Positions 16,531 through 24,723 are shown, counted from the stretch's first letter. The stretch: DNA of 64,000 nt from DASRQZ01 sp964571275 (GCA_964571275.1 CAZNCQ010000004.1:15028-79027), one strand, 5' to 3'. Notes: generated by a model not told the origin, from the sequence alone. Numbers and translations are program-made.

Positions 16531-17117
16531 TGAAGTTGGGGGCGGGTTCGCTGCGGCTCCCGTTGGGACTGCTGTTCGCCATCCAAGCGAGCGGATGCAA
16601 GGGGGAGCCGACCGACACGTCGGGCCAGTTCATCGCGTTCGCCGGCAGCTTCAACGGATTTCACGGTTGGAATCAGGCGCCGGCGACGCCGACCGACAAG
16701 CTGACGCTTCCGCCGGGGTTCGTGGCGAGCGACGGCGGAGGCTTCGAGTCCGACGCCGGCGTTCACGACACGGGGCCCATGACCGTGTACTGGAACCAAA
16801 CGCCTCAGTCGGGCAGCACGGAGTTTCCCGTCAAAACGATCATCGTCAAGGAGACCAATGAGACCGATCCGACGGTCCGCCAGATCTTCGCGATGGTCAA
16901 TCGCGGCGCCGACTACAACGCCAGCGGTGCCGTCAATTGGGAATGGTTCGAGTTGAAGAACGGCGCGGACGGCGCGGTGAGCATCGTCTGGCGAGGCTAC
17001 GGCCCCCAGGCGGGAGAGCAATACGGCGGCAACGCCCATGTCTGCAACGATTGCCATGCGCTCGCAGTGTCGAACGACTATGTCTGGGTCTCGGCGCTGC
17101 AGCTCTCGAGTCTTTGA
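16530..17117 (+). CDS. Cytochrome P460-like mono-haem lipoprotein
   Basis: 195 residues. The start ATG shares its A with the TGA of the imelysin gene (TGATG), so the two are translationally coupled. The lipoprotein signal ends in IQASGC (Cys23). The body follows the cytochrome P460 family: HGWNQAP, a VYWNQTP strand, EFPVKTIIVKE, RQIFAMVNRGADYN, NWEWFEL, then the haem site CNDCH at 172-176 near the C-terminus. In true P460 enzymes a Lys from a VKE-like segment cross-links to the haem. Lys residues are present here (K102, K107), but cross-linking is only a possibility. Family members oxidise hydroxylamine or act as cytochrome c' relatives. Here the iron context suggests a redox partner for imelysin. 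Confidence 0.78.
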   Translation: MKLGAGSLRLPLGLLFAIQASGCKGEPTDTSGQFIAFAGSFNGFHGWNQAPATPTDKLTLPPGFVASDGGGFESDAGVHDTGPMTVYWNQTPQSGSTEFPVKTIIVKETNETDPTVRQIFAMVNRGADYNASGAVNWEWFELKNGADGAVSIVWRGYGPQAGEQYGGNAHVCNDCHALAVSNDYVWVSALQLSSL

Positions 17118-17135
17118 AGTACTGAAAGGGCCACG

Positions 17136-17948
17136 ATGTCCTGGAAGAGTCACGCCATCGGCCTGTCGACGTTGCTCCTTGCGACCACCACCGCGGTCGA
17201 AGCACGCGCCAACCCCCGGCCGCTCCCGTACACGTACATCTACGAAACACTGCCCGCGGGTGATGCCGAGATCGAGCTTTACACCGACCTCGCACCGGTG
17301 CGGGTGATCAACGGCAACACCGGTGCCCCCGCGTGGTACCTCGCGCCGCAGTTCCAGGCCGAGATCGAGTACGGCCTGACCGATCGGCTGGAGCTGGGCC
17401 TCTACCTGACGCTGGCACCTATCGACGCCGGCTTCGCGTTCACCCCTCTCATGCCCGACGGAACCGGCGTCAAACAGCGGTTGCGCTACCGACTCGCCGA
17501 CGCCGGTAGCTGGCCAGTCGACGTCGCCCTGTATGGTGAGGCCGTCGAGAATCAGCGAGAGATCGAGCTCGAGGGTAAGGTGATCCTGCAACGCCGCGCC
17601 GGGCCCTTCCGCATCGCCGCAAATGCATGGGCCGAGCGGGAGTACTACTTCAGCGGCGCGCGCGAATGGGTGTTGAATCCGACGGCAGGCATCGTGCTCG
17701 AGCGCTGGATCAAGGCCCAGCCCGGGATCGAGTACTGGATGCATGCCGAGCACATCGATGGCGGCGGCTGGGTCATCGAGCCCCAGCACTACATGGGGCC
17801 GACCGTCATCCTGCAGCTGGGCAAGATCTGGTGGTCAATTGGCGCCTACGCGCGCATCAACGATTTCCCGCACGCGCCACCGGTGGGGGCAACCGGCAAT
17901 CCGTACGGCCCGTTCTGGTTCCGCACCGTCGTCGGAATCAGCTTTTGA
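17136..17948 (+). CDS. Putative outer-membrane beta-barrel protein
   Basis: 270 residues with a cleavable signal (ending VEARA-NP, about residue 25) and GAAAGGG before the ATG. The mature part is rich in alternating amphipathic strands (FQAEIEYGLTDRLELGLYLTL, VDVALYGEAVENQREIELEGK) and ends in a phenylalanine (TVVGISF), the typical C-terminal signature for outer-membrane assembly. No TonB box or plug domain is seen, so it is not a siderophore receptor. It lies 18 bases after the cytochrome gene and is presumably in the same Fur-controlled transcript. It may be a channel or scaffold for the haem proteins; family not recognised. Confidence 0.7.
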   Translation: MSWKSHAIGLSTLLLATTTAVEARANPRPLPYTYIYETLPAGDAEIELYTDLAPVRVINGNTGAPAWYLAPQFQAEIEYGLTDRLELGLYLTLAPIDAGFAFTPLMPDGTGVKQRLRYRLADAGSWPVDVALYGEAVENQREIELEGKVILQRRAGPFRIAANAWAEREYYFSGAREWVLNPTAGIVLERWIKAQPGIEYWMHAEHIDGGGWVIEPQHYMGPTVILQLGKIWWSIGAYARINDFPHAPPVGATGNPYGPFWFRTVVGISF

Positions 17949-17961
17949 GGGGTGAGCGGCC

Positions 17962-18303
17962 TCAGTGAGCCGCCAGGAACCGGCCGAGACCGTCCCACTC
18001 TTGCTCGGTGAGGTGAGCGCGCTTGTGATGTCGCGCCAGCGCGGCGTCCAGTCGATCCGCGGGCTCGCTGCCGGGAGGAACGGGGCGATGGCACGCGCCA
18101 CAGCGGCTGTGATAGATGGCCAGGATGCGATCGCGCCCGGGCGTACCGGTGTCCGACGCCGCGGATGCCGACGGCTGCGGGGCGGGTGCCGTCGCGGCCG
18201 TGGTGCCGCAGCCAGTGAGCGTCCATAGGGCGCAAAAAAGTCCCGTCCGCCCCGCGCGGCGCGCGAGACGAAAAAGTCCCATCAACGAGAGCTCGGTCCG
18301 CAT
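17962..18303 (-). CDS. Small mono-haem c-type cytochrome lipoprotein
   Basis: 113 residues. The lipoprotein signal ends in TLTGC (Cys32), followed by an Ala/Pro/Ser linker. One haem site, CGACH (68-72), is preceded by RDRILAIYHSR. There is no methionine after residue 8, so the sixth haem ligand cannot be Met. His residues in ARHHKRAH suggest bis-His coordination or an open site. The gene is convergent with the barrel gene (13-base gap) and has its own promoter with a Fur box 28 bases upstream. It probably serves the same iron-linked redox function as the imelysin operon. Confidence 0.75.
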   Translation of the reverse strand: MRTELSLMGLFRLARRAGRTGLFCALWTLTGCGTTAATAPAPQPSASAASDTGTPGRDRILAIYHSRCGACHRPVPPGSEPADRLDAALARHHKRAHLTEQEWDGLGRFLAAH

Positions 18304-18317
18304 CTGCGCCGAGCAAC

Positions 18318-18346
18318 CTGATAACGCTTTTGATAATCAATTTCAA
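18318..18346 (-). promoter_or_regulatory. Fur box between -35 and -10 of the small cytochrome promoter
   Basis: On the plus strand TGATAATCAATTTCA (18331-18345) matches the Fur 7-1-7 consensus at 12 of 14 positions. On the minus strand TTGAAA (18346-18341) and TATCAG (18323-18318) form a -35/-10 pair with a 17-base spacer, and the Fur box fills the spacer. The cytochrome ATG is 15 bases downstream of the -10. Confidence 0.68.
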
Positions 18347-18675
18347 CTCCGATCTCGACGGCGGCCGGCGTCGAGCTTTCGGCGACGGGCCTTGCCGGCG
18401 ACCAAAGCCCCGGCACGACGTCGGCGGATCGGATAAGCCGTGATGATGCCGAGGGTTTCGGATGAGGCGGCCAGCCGACGCCGCGATTCGTTCACGAAGC
18501 TGAACCGGCCGATCGAGGGACCTTCGGCTCCCGATTTGAGTCCGGAGCGATGTCTGCCGATGGGTCAGGGCCAGAGGATGGACCTGGTCCACGAAATGGG
18601 GGCAACTGCTTTCTGTCGCACCGGGGCGCCTAGCGATACAATCAGGTGCCTTGGCATTCCGTGAGAGGACCGACC
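18347..18675. other. Non-coding interval between divergent genes
   Basis: About 330 bases without a convincing gene. It holds the upstream end of the small-cytochrome promoter at its left edge and a TACAAT hexamer (18637-18642) that could be the -10 for the gene at 18676, though no good -35 is found. Short ORFs here on both strands have no homology-like features. Confidence 0.4.
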
Positions 18676-20436
18676 ATGGGGGTCATTGAATCCGAAGAGG
18701 CGGCCAAGCGGCTCGCCCGGGTGATCGTCTCCGACATCGAGATCTACAACAAAGACAAGTTCTACACGGGCGCGGATCTCACGAACGCGATCGAAGAAGG
18801 GCGCGCCCTCTTCCGCTCGCGTGTCGCGCCCGAGCTCTTGCCCTTGTTCACGTCGGTCCTCGAGGATCGGCGCGCGAGCCGCAAGAGAGCGGAGAGCAGA
18901 ACCGAGAGCAAAGCCGACGCCTCGCCGGCGCCCGCACCGCAGCCAGCGCCTGCGGCTCAAGCGGTCAAGGAAGCGGCGCCTCGTCCAGCGGAGACGCCGG
19001 TGGCGGCCGAACCGATCGCTCACGCGGCACCGCCGGCGATGGAAGCGCCCGCGCCCGCGCCGACGTTGGCCACCGCGGCACCGGCGGCCACGCCGGCACC
19101 CGCGGTCACGCCGGCGCCCGCGCCCGCAGTGGCGGCCGCGCCCGCAGCCACGCCGGCGGCCGCGCCCGCGTCGATCGCCGCCACACCGGCCCCGGTGCCC
19201 GCCGCTGCCGCGGCACGGACATCGCCGGCGCGCGGTGGAATCATCGACACCGAGGAGGCGGCGGCGCGCTTGGCGCGCGTGATCATCTCCGACATCGAGC
19301 TCTACAACGCCAAGAAGATCGCCGCCGGCGGAGATCTCACTCGCGAGATCGACGAAGGGCGTTCGCTTTTCAAGTCGCGCGTCAGCGGCGAGCTGCTCGC
19401 GATCTTCGAGAACGCCCTCGCGACCAAGGGCCTCGGCCGGCGCAAGCGCGCGCCGACGCCAGCGCCCGTTCCCAGGGCCAAGCCAGCCGTCGTCGAGGCT
19501 CCCGAGCCCACGCCGCCCGTTGCTGTCACGCCTTCGCGTCCCCCGGCTACCGCACCCTCGCGCCCGCAGGTTTCGGCGGCCAAGGCGCCGCCCGCGCCTC
19601 AACCACGGCCCGGCATTGCGTCCGTGCCGCGGCCGTCTGCGGCGCCTCACGCCGTCGGCGACAACGGATCGGCGCGCCACCAGATTGCGGCCTTCTCCGC
19701 CGCGCCAGCGGCGACCCCGACGCCGATGATCGATCGCGGCTCCGCTCGTCACACGGTGCCGCCGCCCGGTCGCGCTGCGCCGCCCAGCTATACGCCGGAA
19801 CCGTCGCTCGACGACGATCGAGCCACGCCGATGCCAGGCGGATACGACGACGTCGCGTCCGAGCCGATCGCGGCGGTGGTCGCGATGTCGACCGCCGCGC
19901 CGGCCACGTCGCGCCCGCCCGCGACGCCGCCCCCGGTGCCGGCGCGCGCGTCGGCGCCATCGATGCGCGCGGTCAGTGCCTCGCCGCCGGTCCGCCGCGA
20001 GCGCACGCCGTCGGTGCCTGAATTCCCGGTGCACCTCGACTCGGGACCGATCCGGCACGACGAATCGCTCCCTGGCCGCCCCTCGCAGGCGGTGATCGAT
20101 GCGCTCCCGGATCCGGACGCGCGAGAGCCCATCCCTGCCGCCGCCGTTGCCGCGGCGCCTCCGCCGGTCGAGCTGCCCCCCGTGCCGGTTGCCCCTGCCG
20201 CCCCGACCGTTCAGCCTGCGCCGGCCACACAGCCGGCGGCGGCCCCTCGAGTGCGGACGCCGGCGGCGATGCCGATGCCCGCCGCCGTCCAGATCGCATT
20301 CGCGCCTCCGCCGGACGCGTCGAGCGACGGCGAGGTCGTGTCACTGCGACGGCGCATGTCGCCGGTCCGCGTGATGCTGACGCTCGCGACGCTCGCGGGA
20401 GCCGGCGGCGCGATCTGGTACTTCCTGCTGCGCTGA
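18676..20436 (+). CDS. Tail-anchored Ala/Pro-rich protein with duplicated helical domain
   Basis: 586 residues. Two copies of a roughly 63-residue domain share EEAAxRLARVIxSDIExYN, GxDLTxxIxEGRxLFxSRV and ELLxxF: copy 1 at residues 4-66, copy 2 at about 188-253. They are separated by a long Ala/Pro linker. A second, longer Pro/Ala/Ser-rich region (about 260-560) leads to one C-terminal hydrophobic segment (VRVMLTLATLAGAGGAIWYFLL). There is no signal peptide, so the bulk is cytosolic with the tail in the inner membrane. The helical motif resembles one I associate with Myxococcota regulatory proteins, but no function is known. Copy 1 and copy 2 differ enough to be an old duplication. Confidence 0.75.
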   Translation: MGVIESEEAAKRLARVIVSDIEIYNKDKFYTGADLTNAIEEGRALFRSRVAPELLPLFTSVLEDRRASRKRAESRTESKADASPAPAPQPAPAAQAVKEAAPRPAETPVAAEPIAHAAPPAMEAPAPAPTLATAAPAATPAPAVTPAPAPAVAAAPAATPAAAPASIAATPAPVPAAAAARTSPARGGIIDTEEAAARLARVIISDIELYNAKKIAAGGDLTREIDEGRSLFKSRVSGELLAIFENALATKGLGRRKRAPTPAPVPRAKPAVVEAPEPTPPVAVTPSRPPATAPSRPQVSAAKAPPAPQPRPGIASVPRPSAAPHAVGDNGSARHQIAAFSAAPAATPTPMIDRGSARHTVPPPGRAAPPSYTPEPSLDDDRATPMPGGYDDVASEPIAAVVAMSTAAPATSRPPATPPPVPARASAPSMRAVSASPPVRRERTPSVPEFPVHLDSGPIRHDESLPGRPSQAVIDALPDPDAREPIPAAAVAAAPPPVELPPVPVAPAAPTVQPAPATQPAAAPRVRTPAAMPMPAAVQIAFAPPPDASSDGEVVSLRRRMSPVRVMLTLATLAGAGGAIWYFLLR

Positions 20437-20450
20437 GCGCGCAGCGGCGA

Positions 20451-20726
20451 TCAGGAGGGCCGCACCGGAGGCGATTTCGACTCCGAAACCCGTGTGTCCG
20501 AAGCCTCCGGGGCAGCGTCCGATCGCCCGCGGAACCGCCTTCGAACGCGATCGATCGCGCCTTGCCAGCGGGTCTTGACGTCGAGCCGGCGATCTTCGTT
20601 GCGCCACACCCGATAGAGCAGCAGGCCGATGCCCACCAGTAGAGCTGGCCTCTCGACGCCCTCGATTCGCCCCAACCACGATGCCAGGCGGCCCCGGCGC
20701 AGACGCTTCCTCCAGCTCTTCGCCAT
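20451..20726 (-). CDS. Small basic hypothetical membrane-associated protein
   Basis: 91 residues with GAGGAACGAACC before the ATG. The N-terminus is strongly basic (KSWRKRLRRGRLASWLGR). One hydrophobic stretch (PALLVGIGLLLYRVW) is followed by another basic, then an acidic/Ser-rich tail. No family recognised. It is convergent with the tail-anchored protein gene, 14 bases away, and divergent from the alkylation-repair fusion. Confidence 0.5.
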   Translation of the reverse strand: MAKSWRKRLRRGRLASWLGRIEGVERPALLVGIGLLLYRVWRNEDRRLDVKTRWQGAIDRVRRRFRGRSDAAPEASDTRVSESKSPPVRPS

Positions 20727-20840
20727 TGGTTCGTTCCTCGCGGGTGACTATGGATCGCCGGCGCCACGACGTCCCGCGTTTCATGGCGCAATCTCCGCTG
20801 CTTTTCAGCGGCGGTGCGGGTGCTACGCTCAAACACCCAC

Positions 20841-22052
20841 ATGACCCAACCCGGATTTGCGCTCTTTGATTCCCCGCTTGGGTGTTGCGGCATCGCCTGG
20901 GGTGGGCGCGGCGTCGCCGCCGTTCAGCTGCCCGACGGATCGGAAGCTGCTACGCGCGCGCGTCTGGCGCGCCGCCTTCCCGACGCGACAGAGCAGCCGA
21001 TGCCGGAGCCGATCCGTCTCGCCGTCGATCAGATCCTGAGCCTGCTGCGCGGCGAAGCGAGCGAGCTCGCGGCGATCCCGCTCGACATGGAACAGGTGCC
21101 ACCTTTTCACCGACGCGTCTATGAGCTGGCGCGCGCGATCGCGCCCGGTCAGACGGTGTCGTACGGAGACCTCGCGGCGCGCCTGGGTCAGCCGGGCGCC
21201 GCGCGTGCCGTCGGGCAGGCCCTGGGTCGCAACCCGTTCGCGCTGGTCGTGCCTTGCCACCGCGTGCTCGCGGCCGACGGGCGCGTCGGCGGCTTCTCGG
21301 CCAACGGCGGCGTCACGACGAAGCTGCGCCTGCTGTCGATCGAGCGCGACGGCGCGCGGCTGAACGGCACGGCGGCGCCCCAGCCGTCGGCGGCCGAGCT
21401 GGGATACGACCCGGTGGCCGCAGTCGCGCACCTGCGCGATGCGGACGCCGCGCTCGCGCGGCTGATCGACGCCGTCGGTCCGTTTCGCATCCGGATCGAT
21501 CGCACGTCGAGCCTGTTCCTGGCGCTGGCGGAAGCCATCGTCTACCAGCAGCTGACCGGCAAGGCGGCGGCGACGATCTTCGCGCGCGTGCAGGCGTTGT
21601 TCCCGCGCGCGAGCGAAGGCCTGAGCCCCGCGCACATCCACCGCGCGTCCGAGGCCAAGCTGCGCGGCGCGGGCCTGTCGCGCAACAAGCTGCTGTCGCT
21701 GCGCGACCTCGCCGGAAAGACGCTGGCCGGCGAGCTGCCAACGCTGGCCGACGTCCACGCTCTCGACGACGAGGCGATCATCGAACGGCTGACGGAGGTG
21801 CGTGGCATCGGACGCTGGACCGTCGAGATGCTGCTGATCTTCCGGCTGGGACGCGCCGACGTGCTGCCCGTCGACGACTACGGCGTGCGCAAGGGATTCG
21901 CGGTCGCCTTTCGCAAGCGCGAGCTGCCGACCGCCGACGAGCTCGAGCGGCGCGGCGCGCGTTGGAGACCGTTTCGCTCGGTCGCGAGCTGGTATCTCTG
22001 GCGCGCGGCCGAGCGCGCGAAGACGGCTGCGCGCGCGTCCGCGTCGAAGTAG
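20841..22052 (+). CDS. Ogt-AlkA fusion: O6-alkylguanine methyltransferase plus 3-methyladenine glycosylase
   Basis: 403 residues. Residues 1-175 form an Ogt-type alkyltransferase with the winged-helix segment TVSYGDLAARLGQPGAARAVGQALGRNP and the acceptor Cys139 in VVPCHRVLAADG. Residues about 190-400 form a helix-hairpin-helix-GPD glycosylase of AlkA type: EAIVYQQLTGKAA, LRGAGLSRNKL, EVRGIGRWTVEMLLIF (the HhH) and VLPVDDYGVRKGF, in which Asp346 is the catalytic residue. One protein therefore covers direct reversal of O6-alkylguanine and base excision of N3-alkylpurines. No Ada-type zinc/AraC domain is present, so it is not a sensor. The ATG at 20841 follows a spacer without a strong ribosome site. 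Confidence 0.92.
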   Translation: MTQPGFALFDSPLGCCGIAWGGRGVAAVQLPDGSEAATRARLARRLPDATEQPMPEPIRLAVDQILSLLRGEASELAAIPLDMEQVPPFHRRVYELARAIAPGQTVSYGDLAARLGQPGAARAVGQALGRNPFALVVPCHRVLAADGRVGGFSANGGVTTKLRLLSIERDGARLNGTAAPQPSAAELGYDPVAAVAHLRDADAALARLIDAVGPFRIRIDRTSSLFLALAEAIVYQQLTGKAAATIFARVQALFPRASEGLSPAHIHRASEAKLRGAGLSRNKLLSLRDLAGKTLAGELPTLADVHALDDEAIIERLTEVRGIGRWTVEMLLIFRLGRADVLPVDDYGVRKGFAVAFRKRELPTADELERRGARWRPFRSVASWYLWRAAERAKTAARASASK

Positions 22053-22064
22053 GCCGGCGAGCGG

Positions 22065-22367
22065 TCAGAGCTTCAGGTCGCCGCCGTCGTCGTCGCGGCC
22101 GAGCTTGGCGCGCAGCGCCGCGCCGCGGTCCTCGTCGGGCGGCGCGGGCGCGAGCGCCAACGACCAGCGAAGCCAGCTCCCCTCGCGCGCACCGCGCGGG
22201 AGCAGCGAGGCGGGCACCTCGAAGGCGTCGCGGCCGAGCAACAAGCGCGCGCGCCCGCTCTCGACGGCGTCGACGAACAGCAGCGGCGCCTTCGCGCTGT
22301 CGGGCGCGCGCGGCGGCTCCGGCGATCTCGCTCGGCCTCCGCGGCCGGCGGTTTTCTTCGGGCTCAA
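22065..22367 (-). CDS. DUF3006 domain protein
   Basis: About 100 residues from a TTG (22365-22367) that overlaps the TGA of the upstream MBL gene. The frame has no ATG start. Core: LLFVDAVESGRARLLLGRDAFEVPASLLPRGAREGSWL, which matches the DUF3006 pattern (xVDxIExxxAVLLxG...xPxxxLPxGAxEGDxL). DUF3006 proteins are commonly encoded beside ComEC-like MBL proteins, as here. The N-terminus is Lys/Arg/Pro-rich and the C-terminus acidic. Function unknown. Confidence 0.68.
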   Translation of the reverse strand: MSPKKTAGRGGRARSPEPPRAPDSAKAPLLFVDAVESGRARLLLGRDAFEVPASLLPRGAREGSWLRWSLALAPAPPDEDRGAALRAKLGRDDDGGDLKL

Positions 22368-23320
22368 GGGAGCTCCCAGCGCTCGTGCCGGCCGCGCGTC
22401 GTGCGCAGGCGCAGCGTCGCGCCGTCGGTCTCCAGGGTCACCGTACCGTCCATGTCGGTACGATAGACACGGGCGCCGCTGCGCGCGAGATGCTCCAGCG
22501 TTTCGGGCGCCGGGTGGTGATACTCGTTGTGCGCGCCGACGCTGACCACCGCTACCCGCGCCCCGACCTGCTCGAGGAAGCCGACCCGCGACGCGTAGCG
22601 GCTGCCGTGATGGGCGACCTTGAGCACCGTCGCCTGCAGCGGCGCACCCGATTCCAGCAGCCACCGCTCGGTCGGCGCTTCGGCGTCGCCCATGAACAGC
22701 ACGGCGAACTTCCCAAAGGTGAGTCGCGCGACGACACTGTTGGCGTTGACGTCCGACCGCGAGCCGACGATCGCCGGATCGGGCGGACCGAGGAGGGTCA
22801 TCACCGCCCCGCCGCCGAGATCGATCCGGCGCCCGCGCTTCGCCTGTCGGACGGCCACCTGGCGCTCCGCGAGCTCTTGCATGAGCGCGGTGTAGGACGG
22901 GCCGGGATGGGGCACCGGCGCATCGAGAAACAGCTGCGCGCCGCGGTTGTGGACCACGGCGGCGAGCCCGCCCAGGTGGTCCTCGTGGCGGTGGCTGAGC
23001 AGGATCAGATCCAGGGGTCGATCGGTCTCGGCCCGGAGAAAAGTGGTCAACGCGCGCGCCGCCTGACCGGGTCCGCCGTCGACCAGAACGGTCTTGCCGG
23101 TCGGCGAGGTGATCAGCGCGGCGTCGCCCTGCCCGACGTCGATGAAGTCGATCCGCAGCGTCCCGGCCGCCCGCGCCGGCGACGCCAGAACCAGCGCCGC
23201 GGCCACCAGCAGCAGGCCCGCCACCGAAAGCCGGCTGAACCGTGAGCGCGATCGCGTCGCGCAGGTGGGCGCCGGGCCCCGACAGCGAACCGGATCCCTC
23301 GGCGGTCGTATCGACGGCAA
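22364..23320 (-). CDS. Exported ComEC-like metallo-beta-lactamase fold hydrolase
   Basis: Up to 318 residues. The listed start is a TTG and the true start may lie a few codons downstream. The signal segment FSRLSVAGLLLVAAALVLASPARA precedes TLRIDFIDVGQGDAALITSP, then SHRHEDHLGG (the HxHxDH metal motif as HRHEDH), VARLTFGKFAVLFMGDAE and KVAHHGSRYAS. This is the stand-alone version of the ComEC C-terminal MBL domain. ComEC itself degrades or handles DNA during uptake; exported single-domain relatives are presumed nucleases or phosphodiesterases. The product is probably periplasmic or secreted. It is coupled to the DUF3006 gene. Confidence 0.85.
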   Translation of the reverse strand: MPSIRPPRDPVRCRGPAPTCATRSRSRFSRLSVAGLLLVAAALVLASPARAAGTLRIDFIDVGQGDAALITSPTGKTVLVDGGPGQAARALTTFLRAETDRPLDLILLSHRHEDHLGGLAAVVHNRGAQLFLDAPVPHPGPSYTALMQELAERQVAVRQAKRGRRIDLGGGAVMTLLGPPDPAIVGSRSDVNANSVVARLTFGKFAVLFMGDAEAPTERWLLESGAPLQATVLKVAHHGSRYASRVGFLEQVGARVAVVSVGAHNEYHHPAPETLEHLARSGARVYRTDMDGTVTLETDGATLRLRTTRGRHERWELP

Positions 23321-23483
23321 CGACGACGACGATGACAGTGGCGGCGATCGAAGTCACCTTTCGTTATCGGCCGCGATCGCACCGGGTCGCGTCGGGAGCC
23401 GATCTTTCGTGCGCGCGCCGCCGGTGTCGGCCTGCCACCCACTGAAATCCGTGATGCCTGCGAGCTGACCCGCGCTGGGTTCG

Positions 23484-24701
23484 GTGCTACTTTGTTTCGG
23501 ATTGGCTATCTTCCGTCGGGCAAAACGCAGTTTTGGGAGCCGCATCGCTTTGCTCGTCGCGTTTGCGTGCGTTCCCTTGGCGGTCGCGATTGGCGGCTGC
23601 GACCAGCCTCCATTGGCGGGCTCGACCACGGTCGCCGATGCTGGCAGCCAGTTGCCGCCGGTCGACGGGAGCCCGCCGATCGAAGCACGCGACGCGTCTC
23701 CCGGCGTCGACACCGGCACCGGTATCGACGCTGACGCGGGCGTGGGAGTGACCCAGCCCGACTACAGCATCGTCGTCTTGCCCGATACGCAGTACTACGC
23801 CGCGAGCTTCCCGGACATCTTCATGAAGCAGGCGAGCTGGATCGTCGAGAGCCGCGACGCGCAACAGATCGCGTTCGTTCTTCACACCGGCGATCTGGTC
23901 GACAGCGACGTGCCCGAGCAGTGGACCGTGGCGTCGAACAGCCTGCACCTGCTCGACGGCGTCGTCCCCTACGTCATTGCCGCGGGAAACCATGACTACA
24001 TCGATCTCGCCGATCGCGTCGGCATGGCGAACGCCTATTTCCCGCCTTCGGGATTCGCCGCCTATTCCTGGTTCGGCGACACGTTCGAGACCGGGCACAT
24101 CGAGAACAGCTTCAGCCTGATCCCGGCGGGCGCAACGCGCTGGCTGGTCATTTCACTCGAGTTCGGGCCGCGTGACGAGGCGCTGGCGTGGGCGAGCTCG
24201 GTGCTGCAGGCCTTCCATGATCAGCCGGCGATCATCATCACCCACGCGTACCTCTACCACGACAGCTCGCTCTACAATCAGCACGGACCTCCGCAATTTT
24301 TCAATCCGCACAACTACGTGATGATGGGGCAATCGCACACGACCATCAACGACGGCATGGAGATGTGGCAGAAGCTGATCTTGCCGAACCGAAACGTGAA
24401 GATGGTCTTCTCGGGCCACGACGTCAATTTCGACGATCTGCCACCGGGAACGACGGGGCTCCTCAGCAGCGCGCGGCCCGACGGCAGCGTCGTGCATCAG
24501 ATCCTCGCCAACTATCAAACCTGCACGGCGGCGCCATGCGATGTCTCTCCCCAGGGAACGACGGTCAATGGAGGCAGCGGCTACCTGCGCATCGTCCGCT
24601 TCTCGCCAGCCGCCGGGACGATCTCGGTCTCGACCTACTCACCGGTGCTGGACCAATCGCTCACCGACCCCGGGAACCAGTTCGTGCTGCCCATGAACTG
24701 A
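23484..24701 (+). CDS. Metallophosphoesterase lipoprotein
   Basis: 405 residues from GTG 23484; a TTG at 23502 is an alternative. The lipoprotein signal ends in AVAIGGC, followed by an Asp-rich linker to about residue 85. The calcineurin-like phosphoesterase signature is complete: VLPDTQYY, HTGDLVDS, AAGNHDYID, ITHAYLYHD and FSGHDVNF, which supply the di-metal Asp/His/Asn ligands. The product is lipid-anchored outside the cytoplasm. The substrate cannot be told from sequence; exported members act on phospholipids, nucleotides or phosphoproteins. It is divergent from the MBL gene. Confidence 0.87.
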   Translation: MLLCFGLAIFRRAKRSFGSRIALLVAFACVPLAVAIGGCDQPPLAGSTTVADAGSQLPPVDGSPPIEARDASPGVDTGTGIDADAGVGVTQPDYSIVVLPDTQYYAASFPDIFMKQASWIVESRDAQQIAFVLHTGDLVDSDVPEQWTVASNSLHLLDGVVPYVIAAGNHDYIDLADRVGMANAYFPPSGFAAYSWFGDTFETGHIENSFSLIPAGATRWLVISLEFGPRDEALAWASSVLQAFHDQPAIIITHAYLYHDSSLYNQHGPPQFFNPHNYVMMGQSHTTINDGMEMWQKLILPNRNVKMVFSGHDVNFDDLPPGTTGLLSSARPDGSVVHQILANYQTCTAAPCDVSPQGTTVNGGSGYLRIVRFSPAAGTISVSTYSPVLDQSLTDPGNQFVLPMN

Positions 24702-24723
24702 GGCGCGCGGGCGGCGACATCGA

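Noticed and set aside
18440..18664. Possible 74-residue gene in the 18.35-18.68 kb interval
   Set aside because: No ribosome site, no domain; overlaps the likely promoter of the next gene.
18565..20058. 497-codon minus-strand frame opposite the tail-anchored protein
   Set aside because: Arg/Gly-rich mirror of a Pro/Ala-rich gene; no domains.
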